Origin: Alloacidobacterium sp963823845
GTDB taxonomy: Bacteria > Acidobacteriota > Terriglobia > Terriglobales > Acidobacteriaceae
Direction: 5' to 3'
DNA: 64,000 nt
Assembly (NCBI GenBank): GCA_963823845.1
Contig: CAWGND010000014.1
Location: 434,001-498,000, forward strand
The notes under the pieces are model-generated. The model was not told the DNA's origin and ran no database searches. It was given only the letters and a program-made list of their open reading frames with translations. Shown here piece after piece: positions 16,054 to 24,708 of this stretch; position 1 is the stretch's first letter; every line of letters starts with the position of its first letter. A program made the position numbers and the translations under genes.

Positions 16054-17001
16054 TCACCAGCCGCGGGTCTGAAGGAGCTGCTCCTGCTCTAGCGTCGAGA
16101 TGGCCAGCCCCTTCATCGTGCCGGTCACCTGCTCAGAAGCTTCAGCGACGGTCTTGGGATCATTGTAGTGGGTCGTCGCAATCACGATCGCACGCGCTCT
16201 CGATACAGCTTCAGCGCGCTCCGCAGAATCATGCTCCACATCCAGCGGTGTAGCGCGCTCCTTCATGAAAATCCCGGATCCGACAAAGACCGTCTCAGCG
16301 CCAAGCTGCATCATGAGGGCCGCGTCTGCAGGAGTAGCGATGCCCCCAGCCGAAAAATTCGGAACCGGCAGCTTGCCCGACTTCGCAACCATGCGAACCA
16401 GTTCATACGGAGCCTTGTGCTCCTTCGCTGCCACATAAAGCTCCTCGTCTGAGAGGACGGTGAGCGAGCGGATATCACGAACAATCTGCCTCATATGCTT
16501 TACGGCATGCACAACGTCACCCGTTCCCGCCTCACCCTTGGTGCGGATCATCGCAGCACCTTCGGCAATGCGTCGCAGCGCCTCACCCAGATCGCGCGCT
16601 CCGCAAACAAACGGCGTCTTGAAAGCATGCTTGTCGATATGGTGGGCCTCGTCGGCAGGAGTAAGAACCTCGGACTCGTCGATAAAGTCCACTCCGATAG
16701 CCTCCAGCACCTGCGCTTCCACAAAGTGACCGATGCGCGCCTTGGCCATCACCGGAATCGAGACCGCACCCATGATCTCCTTGATGAGCTTGGGATTCGC
16801 CATGCGCGCCACGCCGCCTTCAGCGCGAATCATCGCCGGAACGCGCTCGAGCGCCATGACGGAGACCGCGCCCGCTTCTTCAGCGATGCGAGCCTGCTCA
16901 ACGTTCATGACGTCCATGATCACGCCGCCCTTCAGCATCTCCGCCAGGCCGACTTTCAGGCGAAGACTCGTGCCAGTTGTACTGCCGTTGCTTGTGCTCA
17001 T
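16054..17001 (-). CDS. pdxS: pyridoxal 5'-phosphate synthase lyase subunit PdxS
   Basis: Builds pyridoxal 5'-phosphate from ribose-5-phosphate, glyceraldehyde-3-phosphate and ammonia. It is a (beta/alpha)8 barrel that forms a dodecamer with PdxT. The active-site lysines lie in PVMAKARIGHFVEAQVLE and EAGTGDVVHAVKHMR. The N-terminal phrase LKGGVIMDVMNVEQARIAEE is diagnostic for the family. The 315 residues include a Ser/Thr-rich N-terminal extension of about 15 residues beyond the shortest homologues. A good ribosome site (AGGAGG) lies just before the ATG at 17001. Confidence 0.97.
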   Translation of the reverse strand: MSTSNGSTTGTSLRLKVGLAEMLKGGVIMDVMNVEQARIAEEAGAVSVMALERVPAMIRAEGGVARMANPKLIKEIMGAVSIPVMAKARIGHFVEAQVLEAIGVDFIDESEVLTPADEAHHIDKHAFKTPFVCGARDLGEALRRIAEGAAMIRTKGEAGTGDVVHAVKHMRQIVRDIRSLTVLSDEELYVAAKEHKAPYELVRMVAKSGKLPVPNFSAGGIATPADAALMMQLGAETVFVGSGIFMKERATPLDVEHDSAERAEAVSRARAIVIATTHYNDPKTVAEASEQVTGTMKGLAISTLEQEQLLQTRGW

Positions 17002-17175
17002 TTGTGTTCCTCCTGGCGTCGCTGATGAGGGGTTTACAGGAATACGCCCGCCCGTTCAAGAAAATGTCTGTGAACACTACAGTTTAGCAGCTTTCAACGG
17101 GTCGACTCATGCGGAAGATCTGGGACGCGGCAGAGATTCCTCTCACACGCTCCTGGCTGCATCGAGAGCAGACAA

Positions 17176-18189
17176 CTATTGCAATGACACCATGATCTTG
17201 CTGTAGCTGGACGGATTGGCAGCCCATTGTGCTACAGCCTGCGGCGTTTCTTCCAGGCCCACAACCAGGCTGACAGCGGCTTCCACAGGAAAGCGCTTCG
17301 CTTCGAGCATCTGAATCACCGCGCTGAAGTTTTCCGGAAGAGCATTACGCGAACCGCGTATATCCAGCTCCTTCTGGACAAATAATCTCGTCTCGTAAGC
17401 AACCGGCTCTTTTGCGTACCCGATATAGACAACCCGCCCGGTGAAAGCCACTTCCTCTACGGCCATGCGAAATGTCTCAGGGAGGCCAATCGCTTCGATA
17501 AACACATCCGGGCCCCGTCCATCCGTCACCGCACGCAGCGCATCATGGCAGTTGTGCGTTTGGGTGTTGATGCACACCGCTGCGCCTGCTTTGCGGGCAA
17601 TCTCAAGCTTGCGATCGTCAACGTCGATAGCGATCGTTGTCGCTCCGGCAAAGCTTGCAGCTGCAACCGCGCCAAGACCAACGCCGCCGCAACCAAGAAC
17701 CGCTACCGTATCCTTCGCCGTGACCTGTCCGCGAGCAACCGCATGGAAGCCGATGGTGAGCGGTTCAACCAAGCACAATTCCCTCAGACTCAGGTTCCCA
17801 CGCACAATTTTCGCCGCAGGAATCGAGATGTATTCCGTAAGTGCTCCATCGCGTTGAACGCCCAGCGTCTGGTTGAACTCGCATGCGTTCGGGCGCTGCC
17901 GGAGGCATGAGGCGCATTTGCCGCAGTTCGAATAAGGCATAAGCGTGACATCGGTTCCCGGCAGCAGATCGCCGCCCGCGCTCCCGACATTTTCCACGGT
18001 TGCTGCAATCTCGTGACCGGGAATCCGAGGATAAGACACCAGCGGATTCTTGCCACGAAAAGAATTGAGATCGCTGCCGCAGAGTCCGACCAGCTTTACG
18101 CGCAAAAGAACTTCGTTGGATGATGGTGCCGGCATGGGTCGCGCTCCGACAGCCATCTTGCCCGGGCCTTCCAGTATCAGTGCTCTCAT
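17176..18189 (-). CDS. zinc-dependent medium-chain alcohol dehydrogenase (sugar-alcohol type)
   Basis: A cytoplasmic MDR-superfamily NAD(P)-dependent dehydrogenase of 337 residues. Catalytic-zinc residues are seen in LVGLCGSDLNSF and PGHEIAA. The structural zinc site has four cysteines in NCGKCASCLRQRPNACEF. The Rossmann nucleotide site is LGCGGVGLGAV. Similar proteins act on galactitol-1-phosphate, threonine or sorbitol; the substrate cannot be decided here. Its ATG overlaps the stop of the thioesterase gene (ATGA), so it is the third gene of a coupled operon with a thioesterase and a threonine dehydratase. A dehydrogenase beside a threonine dehydratase would fit threonine/2-ketobutyrate metabolism, but that is inference. 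Confidence 0.88.
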   Translation of the reverse strand: MRALILEGPGKMAVGARPMPAPSSNEVLLRVKLVGLCGSDLNSFRGKNPLVSYPRIPGHEIAATVENVGSAGGDLLPGTDVTLMPYSNCGKCASCLRQRPNACEFNQTLGVQRDGALTEYISIPAAKIVRGNLSLRELCLVEPLTIGFHAVARGQVTAKDTVAVLGCGGVGLGAVAAASFAGATTIAIDVDDRKLEIARKAGAAVCINTQTHNCHDALRAVTDGRGPDVFIEAIGLPETFRMAVEEVAFTGRVVYIGYAKEPVAYETRLFVQKELDIRGSRNALPENFSAVIQMLEAKRFPVEAAVSLVVGLEETPQAVAQWAANPSSYSKIMVSLQ

Positions 18190-18641
18190 GCGCCCCCCTT
18201 TCTTGATCGCAGCAGTATGCTCCGGTCCACCGCGATAAACAAGGCTTTGCCCCGCGCCAGAACTGTGCCCGTGGCCTCGCGTATCTCCGCCTCGCAGGAA
18301 TTCTTGCGTCCGTGATGCGAAACGCGACGGCCTGTCAACGTAAGTTGTTGCCGCAAGGGAACCGGCCGCAGATATTCAACCTCCATCTGCCGCGTCATGG
18401 CAACAACATCATGTACGCGATTTGCCTTGCTCATCGCCTCATCCAGCAGCGTGGCAATGATCCCGCCATGCGCGTGCCCCGGCGGACCTTCAAAGCGCCG
18501 GGCGAGCCGCACATGGGAAACAACCTGCTGCTGCTCGTCGACGAAAAACTTCAGGCGCAGACCAGATCGGTTCGCCTGGCCGCACCCGAAGCAGTGCTGC
18601 AGTCCCCCATGCGCCAGTGGCGTGAGTGCTTTTGTCTTCAT
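18186..18641 (-). CDS. PaaI-type hotdog-fold thioesterase
   Basis: A 151-residue single hotdog domain. The diagnostic stretch is GPPGHAHGGIIATLLDEAMSK (only GHAHGGIIATLLDEA is essential), with the HGG turn and the catalytic acidic residue on the long helix. An Asn-rich N-terminal CFGCGQANRSGLRL phrase is typical of the PaaI/YiiD-like group. Members hydrolyse acyl-CoA or acyl-carrier thioesters. Start and stop both overlap the neighbouring genes by four bases (ATGA on each side), so the three are translated together. Confidence 0.86.
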   Translation of the reverse strand: MKTKALTPLAHGGLQHCFGCGQANRSGLRLKFFVDEQQQVVSHVRLARRFEGPPGHAHGGIIATLLDEAMSKANRVHDVVAMTRQMEVEYLRPVPLRQQLTLTGRRVSHHGRKNSCEAEIREATGTVLARGKALFIAVDRSILLRSRKGGA

Positions 18642-19600
18642 GCCGTCTTCAGCGCATCCAGAAATAGCTCGCGATCGACATTGCCCCCAGTGAGCACGAC
18701 ACCCACGCGCAGGCCGCGCAGAGCCTCGCGCTCCTTCAGCACTCCAGCCAGTCCCGCCCCCGCCGCGCCTTCAGCAACGTTATGCGTGTCCTCGTAATAT
18801 GCACGCATCCCAGCTGCAATTTCCTCTTCACTGACTTCAACCATGTGATCAACATTCGCAAAAATAACTTCCAGCGCCTCTGGAACAGGAACGCGGCAAG
18901 CGAGTCCATCGGCCAGCTGCGTATTCGCCGCAGCAGAAACCGCCTGCTTCTCGCGAAACGAAATCGCATAAGCAGGAGCATCTTTCGCGACCACGCCGAC
19001 GATCTTCGTCCTGAGCCCGAGAGCGTTGCGAACAGAAATCACCCCACAGATCGACGAGCCGAGGCCGATCGGCACATACACAGCATCGAGCTCCGGTGCC
19101 GCGCTGAACATCTCAAACGCATAGGTTCCCGCCCCGTGCACCAGCAGGGGATGAAACGAAGGAATCATATGCAATCCGCGTGTCTTCGCCAGTTCCGTTG
19201 CGTACTCCAGTGCGGCCTGAAAATCATCGGAGTGCTCAATTAACTCAGCGCCCTGCGACTGCATAGCCCGGTTCTTCTCGCGGCTGTTGCCATGCGGAAC
19301 AACGATCGTCGGCTTCAGCCCGAGACGCGAGGCGGCACGCGCCACGCCTTGCCCATGATTGCCCCGTGTCGCCGCAATCACGCCCATGACCGATGGCTGA
19401 GTCTTCTTCAGCCAGTCCATGTAAACAGTGGCGCCCCGCAGCTTAAAAGCTCCCACCGGCGAGTGGTTCTCGTGCTTTACCCATACTTCAGCACCCGCGC
19501 GCGCATTCAGCAGCGGCCAGGTGTACTGCGGTGTAGGCGGCATCACAGCACGAACAATCTGCGTCGAGCTCTGAATTTCTTCAAGGGTAGGCAGTTGCAT
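18638..19600 (-). CDS. PLP-dependent threonine/serine dehydratase
   Basis: Fold-type II PLP enzyme of 320 residues that deaminates threonine or serine to a 2-keto acid and ammonia. The PLP-binding lysine is Lys53 in SPVGAFKLRGA. The phosphate-binding glycine-rich loop is PIGLGSSICGV, and the substrate loop TRGNHGQGVA is clear. There is no C-terminal ACT regulatory domain, so it is a catabolic-type enzyme and not the IlvA form with allosteric control. It is the first gene of the ATGA-overlapped three-gene operon. It is divergent from miaB, with 99 bases between the starts. Confidence 0.9.
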   Translation of the reverse strand: MQLPTLEEIQSSTQIVRAVMPPTPQYTWPLLNARAGAEVWVKHENHSPVGAFKLRGATVYMDWLKKTQPSVMGVIAATRGNHGQGVARAASRLGLKPTIVVPHGNSREKNRAMQSQGAELIEHSDDFQAALEYATELAKTRGLHMIPSFHPLLVHGAGTYAFEMFSAAPELDAVYVPIGLGSSICGVISVRNALGLRTKIVGVVAKDAPAYAISFREKQAVSAAANTQLADGLACRVPVPEALEVIFANVDHMVEVSEEEIAAGMRAYYEDTHNVAEGAAGAGLAGVLKEREALRGLRVGVVLTGGNVDRELFLDALKTA

Positions 19601-19699
19601 GGAAAGTGGATGACCTCTTTCACAGTTAAGCTAACAAATTTTTGTCGGCTACCCTCGCCCAGTCCTGTGCCGATGCTCAGGAACTCAAGGAACGGCACC

Positions 19700-21094
19700 A
19701 TGAGCAGCGATATAATCAAGACAGTTATGCCGGATTTCGAAATCATCGGTGCGCCTCAGCCAGAGAACGCCACGGCGCATCACAAAACCTTCTACCTGGA
19801 AACCTTCGGCTGCCAGATGAATGTGCACGACTCGGAAAAAGTCATCGGCACGCTCACGCAGCAGGGCTACCATCAGGTCGAAACCGAAGAGGCAGCCGAC
19901 CTCATCCTCTACAACACCTGCTCCATCCGCGACAAGGCAGAGCAGAAGGTCTTCAATCGCCTGAATGACTACAAGAAGCTCACCGCGCAGGGCAAGCGCT
20001 TCGGCGTCCTGGGATGCGTCGCCCAACAGGAAGGCGAGCGCATCTTCGAGCGCGCCCCATATGTTTCACTCGTTTCCGGCTCCGCCTCCTATCGCAAACT
20101 GCCGGAAATGCTCGTCCGCCTCGAACTCGGCGAAAAGCGCATCACCGGCCTCGACGACCGCCAGACCGAAGAAACCTTCGAGACCGAATTCACCGCGCGC
20201 AGCAATCCACATCGCGGATACATCACCATCATCGAGGGTTGCGATAAGTTCTGCGCCTACTGCGTCGTCCCGTACACGCGCGGCAAAGAGCGCAGCCGGA
20301 CCTCGACCTCCGTCCTTACTGAGGCCCAGCATATGGCCGACGGCGGCTACACCGAAATCCAGCTCCTCGGCCAGAACGTCAACTCCTACCGCGATCCGGA
20401 AGGGAAGAAGTCCTTCGCCGAGCTCCTCGCAGCCGTTGGCGAGATCCCCGGCATCCGTCGCGTGCGCTTCACCACCTCGCATCCGCGCGACTTCACTCGC
20501 GATATCGTCGCTGCCATCGACGAGGTCCCCTCGCTTTGCGACCACGTCCACCTGCCAGTGCAAAGCGGATCATCCGATATTCTCCACAGGATGCAGCGCG
20601 AATACACCCGCGACTGGTATCTGGAACGCATCTCATGGATCAAGGCAGCAAAACGCCCGATCAGCATGACGACCGACATCATCGTAGGCTTCCCCGGCGA
20701 GACTACGGCAGACTTCGAGCAGACAATCACGCTGTTGCATGCGGTGCAGTACGACGGCGTCTTCGCCTTCAAGTATTCGCTGCGTCCCAACACGCCTGCC
20801 ATCAGCATGCCCGATTCGATTCCGGACGAAGTGAAATCCGAGCGCCTGCAGATCTTGCTCGAGCGCCAGCGTGAAATCCAAAGAGCTAATTACGGCAATC
20901 ATATAGGCGAAGTTCTGGAAGTAATGGTTGAAGGCCATAATCAAGCTCGCCAACAGGTAATCGGCCGCACCTCGCAGAATAAGACGTTGAACTTTACCAC
21001 CACGCAGCCTATCCTTCCCGCTACGGGAAGTTACCTGCCGGTGCGCGTCACTAAGAGCTTCCCCAATAGCCTGGTCGGAGAAGCCGTAGCATAG
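19700..21094 (+). CDS. miaB: tRNA-2-methylthio-N6-dimethylallyladenosine synthase
   Basis: Radical-SAM methylthiotransferase that adds a methylthio group to i6A37 of tRNAs. It has the three expected domains. The N-terminal UPF0004 domain carries its cluster cysteines in TFGCQMNVHDSE, YNTCSIRDKAE and LGCVAQQEG. The radical-SAM motif is CDKFCAYCVVPYTRG. The C-terminal TRAM RNA-binding domain (last 65 residues) contains GRTSQNKTLNF. I take the ATG at 19700, which has AGGAA about ten bases ahead; the ATG at 19727 is an alternative. An in-frame open stretch further upstream overlaps the divergent gene and is not conserved. The BFN-domain gene follows after 12 bases. Confidence 0.96.
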   Translation: MSSDIIKTVMPDFEIIGAPQPENATAHHKTFYLETFGCQMNVHDSEKVIGTLTQQGYHQVETEEAADLILYNTCSIRDKAEQKVFNRLNDYKKLTAQGKRFGVLGCVAQQEGERIFERAPYVSLVSGSASYRKLPEMLVRLELGEKRITGLDDRQTEETFETEFTARSNPHRGYITIIEGCDKFCAYCVVPYTRGKERSRTSTSVLTEAQHMADGGYTEIQLLGQNVNSYRDPEGKKSFAELLAAVGEIPGIRRVRFTTSHPRDFTRDIVAAIDEVPSLCDHVHLPVQSGSSDILHRMQREYTRDWYLERISWIKAAKRPISMTTDIIVGFPGETTADFEQTITLLHAVQYDGVFAFKYSLRPNTPAISMPDSIPDEVKSERLQILLERQREIQRANYGNHIGEVLEVMVEGHNQARQQVIGRTSQNKTLNFTTTQPILPATGSYLPVRVTKSFPNSLVGEAVA

Positions 21095-21106
21095 GGGGCC
21101 AACTGC

Positions 21107-21592
21107 ATGGAAATCGAGATGAAAATCCGGGGCCTGATGGTCGACCCTTCGACCAATGCGCCGATCGTCATTCTGAAAGACGTGCAGGGAGACACCGTGC
21201 TTCCCATCTGGGTTGGCTTGTATGAGGCCAACGCCATCGCGCTTGAAGTAGAAAAGGCCACCACGCCGCGCCCCATGACCCACGACCTGCTCAAAAACCT
21301 CGTCCAGGGCCTGAACGCAACCGTGCAGCGCGTCGTCGTTACTGAACTCAAGAACGATACCTTCTATGCCGTTCTGTGGCTTGAGCAGGACGGCGAGCCC
21401 GTCACCATCGACTGCCGCCCGTCTGATGCCCTTGCTCTCGCCTTGCGCGCCGACTGCCCTATCTTTGTGGATGAAGACGTCCTGCGAGTCGCCAAGCTCA
21501 TTCCCAACCCCACCGATCAGGCTACGCAGGAAGAACTGCGGCGCTGGCTGGAAAATCTGAACGACGAAGACCTGGGCCGCTACAAGATGTAA
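21107..21592 (+). CDS. bifunctional nuclease domain (DUF151) protein
   Basis: A 161-residue cytoplasmic protein of the BFN/DUF151 family. The family phrases VILKDVQGDTVLPIWVGLYEANAIA (key part LPIWVGLYEA) and IDCRPSDALALALR are complete. Members have been linked to nuclease activity and, in plants, to defence; the bacterial role is poorly known. It lies 12 bases after miaB and is probably cotranscribed, an arrangement that suggests a link to RNA metabolism without proving it. The last 30 residues are acidic and helical. Confidence 0.9.
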   Translation: MEIEMKIRGLMVDPSTNAPIVILKDVQGDTVLPIWVGLYEANAIALEVEKATTPRPMTHDLLKNLVQGLNATVQRVVVTELKNDTFYAVLWLEQDGEPVTIDCRPSDALALALRADCPIFVDEDVLRVAKLIPNPTDQATQEELRRWLENLNDEDLGRYKM

Positions 21593-21661
21593 CGGGGTCC
21601 GCGTCCCTGTGCTTGACCACGAAAAGAATCTCGCAACTGTGTCTCTGAACGACACGACCCT

Positions 21662-23185
21662 ATGAGTTTACGCCGCATCGGCAAGCTATTCGCTGCCCAG
21701 AACGTCGGGCAGCTGGTGACCATACTTACCCAATTGCTGGTGGCGCCAGCCTTCCTCCATTCCTATGGCATAAGCCTCTACGGGCAATGGCTTGCCCTCA
21801 GCGCTGCCGTCGCCTACTTCAGCACCTTCAACTACGGCCTCCAGACCTTCACCAATATGCAGATGACCATCCACTACAACCGTGGAGAGCTGCAAGAGAC
21901 GCGCGAAGTGCAGTCCGCAGGCTTGCGCATTCTTTTCGTCGCCTTCATCATCAGCGGCGTCGCGCTGGCAGTCATTTTCCTCATTCCGCTCAACTCGCTG
22001 CTTCACCTCACCATCCCGCAGCGCGAAGCGCAATGGACACTCTACATTCTTGGCTATCAAGTCATCTCCGGAATGGTCTTCGGCTTCTTTAGCGGCAGCT
22101 ACATGGTCATCGGCATGCCGCACCGCGGGCAGAACCTGGGCAACCTCAACCAGCTGTTCATCATGTTGCTGCAGCTTGGCCTCGTGCTCAGGCACTCCGC
22201 GTTTCCACTCATCGCTGGCGGGCAATTGGCGCTCACCCTCATCGGTTCTGTCTTTCTAGTGATTGACTTCAGCCGCCTGGCGCCCGACATCCGCCCCACG
22301 CTGCGCTACTGGAAGCCTGGTGCGCTCGGCACAATACTCAAGCCCAGCGCGCAATACGCCCTGCTCTATTCCTCAAACGTACTCGCGTACCAGGTGCCGA
22401 CTCTCCTCATGCAGCGATTGCTCGGCCCCGCGACCGTCGTGGTCTATAGCGTCACACGCACCGTTTACTCTATGAGCCGCCGCCTCCTGTTTCTCGTCAC
22501 CAACTCCCTCGGCCCCGAGATCACGATCACCTTCGGCCAACGCGACTGGAGAAAGCTGCACAGGCTCTACGAGCTTTCCGAGCGCATCATCCTGCTCATG
22601 ACCACGCCCATCACCTTCGGCTCCATGCTGGCCACGCCGCTGCTCTTGCAGGTCTGGCTGCACAAAGGCAATCTCTTCAACCCCACCGTATGCCTCCTGC
22701 TCGGACTCACCGTCTCCATCCTCAGCATCAAGGAGCACAAATACCAGTTCCAATTCTCCAGCAACCAGGTGCGTGAAATCTCCTACCTGACCATCCTCGC
22801 CTACAGCGCGCAGATCGTCATCGCCGTTCCCATGATGATCCGGTTCGGACTCATCGGCTACCTCGTCACCTGGCTGATCAGCGAAATCCTGCAGCTCTTT
22901 TACCTGCTGGGCCTCAACGCCAGACTCTTCGCCGGAACTGCCAGCGTGGACCGCAAGCCGGTCTATCAGCTCTTCGCCTTTCTTGCGGTGGCCAGCGTGG
23001 TTTTTCTCTGGCCGGTCTACCACATCGCCAGCTTTTCGTATGTAACCCAGGCCGCCATTGCCATCATGGCGACCGCCATCACCGCAGCCATCTCCTACTG
23101 GATCTTCCGCGTCGATGAAGTGCGCTCGCTGCTCTGGCGCAAAGTAGCCGGACGCTTCCCATCGTTTGCTTCGCGTCGAGGCTGA
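21662..23185 (+). CDS. polysaccharide flippase-like membrane protein (MATE/Wzx superfamily)
   Basis: A 507-residue protein with about 12-14 hydrophobic helices and few charged loops, in the pattern of the MOP superfamily of polysaccharide exporters. The N-terminal phrase IGKLFAAQNVGQLVTILTQLLVAPAFLHSYG (core QNVGQLVTILTQLLVAP) and YGQWLALSA correspond to the conserved first two helices of Wzx-like flippases. It is likely to move an undecaprenyl-linked oligosaccharide across the inner membrane. No glycosyltransferase cluster surrounds it, so its glycan is unknown. No strong ribosome site is seen before 21662. It begins 70 bases after the BFN gene. Confidence 0.75.
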   Translation: MSLRRIGKLFAAQNVGQLVTILTQLLVAPAFLHSYGISLYGQWLALSAAVAYFSTFNYGLQTFTNMQMTIHYNRGELQETREVQSAGLRILFVAFIISGVALAVIFLIPLNSLLHLTIPQREAQWTLYILGYQVISGMVFGFFSGSYMVIGMPHRGQNLGNLNQLFIMLLQLGLVLRHSAFPLIAGGQLALTLIGSVFLVIDFSRLAPDIRPTLRYWKPGALGTILKPSAQYALLYSSNVLAYQVPTLLMQRLLGPATVVVYSVTRTVYSMSRRLLFLVTNSLGPEITITFGQRDWRKLHRLYELSERIILLMTTPITFGSMLATPLLLQVWLHKGNLFNPTVCLLLGLTVSILSIKEHKYQFQFSSNQVREISYLTILAYSAQIVIAVPMMIRFGLIGYLVTWLISEILQLFYLLGLNARLFAGTASVDRKPVYQLFAFLAVASVVFLWPVYHIASFSYVTQAAIAIMATAITAAISYWIFRVDEVRSLLWRKVAGRFPSFASRRG

Positions 23186-23215
23186 CCAATTTTCGAAGGC
23201 TCATTGCAACCAGAA

Positions 23216-23275
23216 ACCAGGTAGGCGAGGGCTTCAGCCCTCGCACAAAACCTGGTAAAGAACCGTGGCTTTAGC
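23216..23275. repeat. nested hairpin intergenic repeat
   Basis: An inner perfect stem GCGAGGGCT / AGCCCTCGC (23225-23233 with 23236-23244) sits inside outer arms ACCAGGT / ACCTGGT (23216-23222 with 23250-23256). A GGCTTTAGCCGCTGAGG tail follows. It lies between convergent genes and may serve as a terminator for both. The GGGCTTCAGCCC-type core resembles intergenic repeats of this lineage. Confidence 0.6.
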
Positions 23276-23292
23276 CGCTGAGGTATTCGCAA

Positions 23293-24636
23293 TCAGCCCT
23301 TCGCCATGTAAACGAAGCGCAGCAGAAACAGCGCCGCCAGCACATACAGCAGCCAATCCTGCCAGCGAAAGCGCCCACTGAAAACGTGCAGCAACGCAAA
23401 TGCGATAATGCCGAAGCTCAATCCATTCGCAATCGAGTACGTCAGCGGAATCGTCACCAGCGTCAAAAACGCCGGAAACGCCACCAGCGGATCAGACCAC
23501 TTGATATCGCTGATCGATGAAAGCATCAGGCCGCCAACAATGATCAGCGCCGGCGATGTAGCCGCTGTCGGAATAGCGCCGACAAGTGGCGCGACAAACA
23601 GCGCCACCACAAACAGCAGCCCCGTGACGATCGCGGTAACGCCCGAACGCCCTCCAGCCGCCACGCCCGCGCTCGACTCAATATAGCTGACCACGGTACT
23701 CGTTCCCGTAAGCGACCCGGCAATCGTAGCCGTGGCATCCGCAAAGAAGATGCGGTTTAGCCGCGCAATCCGGTGCTGCGCATCGATCAGCCCAGCCTTC
23801 TGGCTCACCGCCACCAGCGTGCCGATGTTGTCGAAGAGATCGACAAAGAGAAAGACAAAAATAATCTCGAACGCGCCAAAATGCAGGGCCCCGCGAATAT
23901 CCAGCTGAAAAGCCGTCGCCGTAATGTCAGAAAACTTGTAAGCCTGTGGATGCCAATGCACCAGGCTGAAAGTCCATCCTGTCAGCGCTGTACCCAGGAT
24001 CCCGATCAGCATCGATGCGCGCACGCGAAACACCTGCAGCAGCGCAATCAGCAGCAGCCCAAAAACAGCAAGAATCGTCTGCGGATTGCGCAGGTTTCCC
24101 AACCCGACCATCGTCGCCGGATCGGAGACGATAATCCCCGCATTTCGCAGCCCGATAAACGCGATAAAGAGCCCGACGCCACCCGCAACTGCGGCGTGCA
24201 GCTCATGCGGAATCGCCCCCACCAGCAATTGCCGAATCCCGCCAACCGTAAGCAGCAGAAAAATCACGCCCGAAATAAAGACCGCGCCCAGCGCCGTCTG
24301 CCAGGGCACGCCCATGTGCTTTACGACGGTATAGGTGAAATAAGCATTCAACCCCATACCTGGCGCTAGGGCAATCGGATAGTTCGCCAGCGCGCCCATC
24401 AGGATACTGCCTAAAGCGGCGCAACAGCACGTCGCCGCCGTGACAGCGGCAATCGGCATGCCCGCCTCATGCAGAATCGCAGGATTCACGAAGACGATAT
24501 AGGCCATCGTGATAAAGGTGGTGAACCCCGCAAGAATCTCTGTGCGCCAGTTCGTCCCGAGCGTTTCGAAAAGAAAGTAGCGTTCGAGCGCAGAGACAAA
24601 GTCCCCGCGCCTTTCCGGTGACGTGATAGTCGGCAT
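23293..24636 (-). CDS. NCS2-family purine permease (AzgA/GhxP-type)
   Basis: Proton-coupled uptake of hypoxanthine, guanine or adenine across the inner membrane. The 447-residue protein has about 12-14 helices. The AzgA-group phrases are TEILAGFTTFITMAYIVFVNP (core ITMAYIVFVNP), GMGLNAYFTY and the C-terminal-half GTSTVVSYIESSAGVAAGGRSG (core SYIESSAGVAAGGR). I take the ATG at 24636, as earlier in-frame codons have no ribosome site. It could feed the hpt salvage enzyme at 6.2 kb. No purine riboswitch is visible in the roughly 70 bases upstream. Confidence 0.9.
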   Translation of the reverse strand: MPTITSPERRGDFVSALERYFLFETLGTNWRTEILAGFTTFITMAYIVFVNPAILHEAGMPIAAVTAATCCCAALGSILMGALANYPIALAPGMGLNAYFTYTVVKHMGVPWQTALGAVFISGVIFLLLTVGGIRQLLVGAIPHELHAAVAGGVGLFIAFIGLRNAGIIVSDPATMVGLGNLRNPQTILAVFGLLLIALLQVFRVRASMLIGILGTALTGWTFSLVHWHPQAYKFSDITATAFQLDIRGALHFGAFEIIFVFLFVDLFDNIGTLVAVSQKAGLIDAQHRIARLNRIFFADATATIAGSLTGTSTVVSYIESSAGVAAGGRSGVTAIVTGLLFVVALFVAPLVGAIPTAATSPALIIVGGLMLSSISDIKWSDPLVAFPAFLTLVTIPLTYSIANGLSFGIIAFALLHVFSGRFRWQDWLLYVLAALFLLRFVYMAKG

Positions 24637-24708
24637 GCTTGCGCGTAGTCTACACAGAAGAGGCGCGCTGCCCAAGCAACATTATTTTACGAGTGGCATG
24701 ATTCAGGA

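Noticed and set aside
24637..24708. Purine riboswitch before the AzgA-type permease
   Set aside because: The gap is short and lacks the paired loop bases of the purine aptamer.
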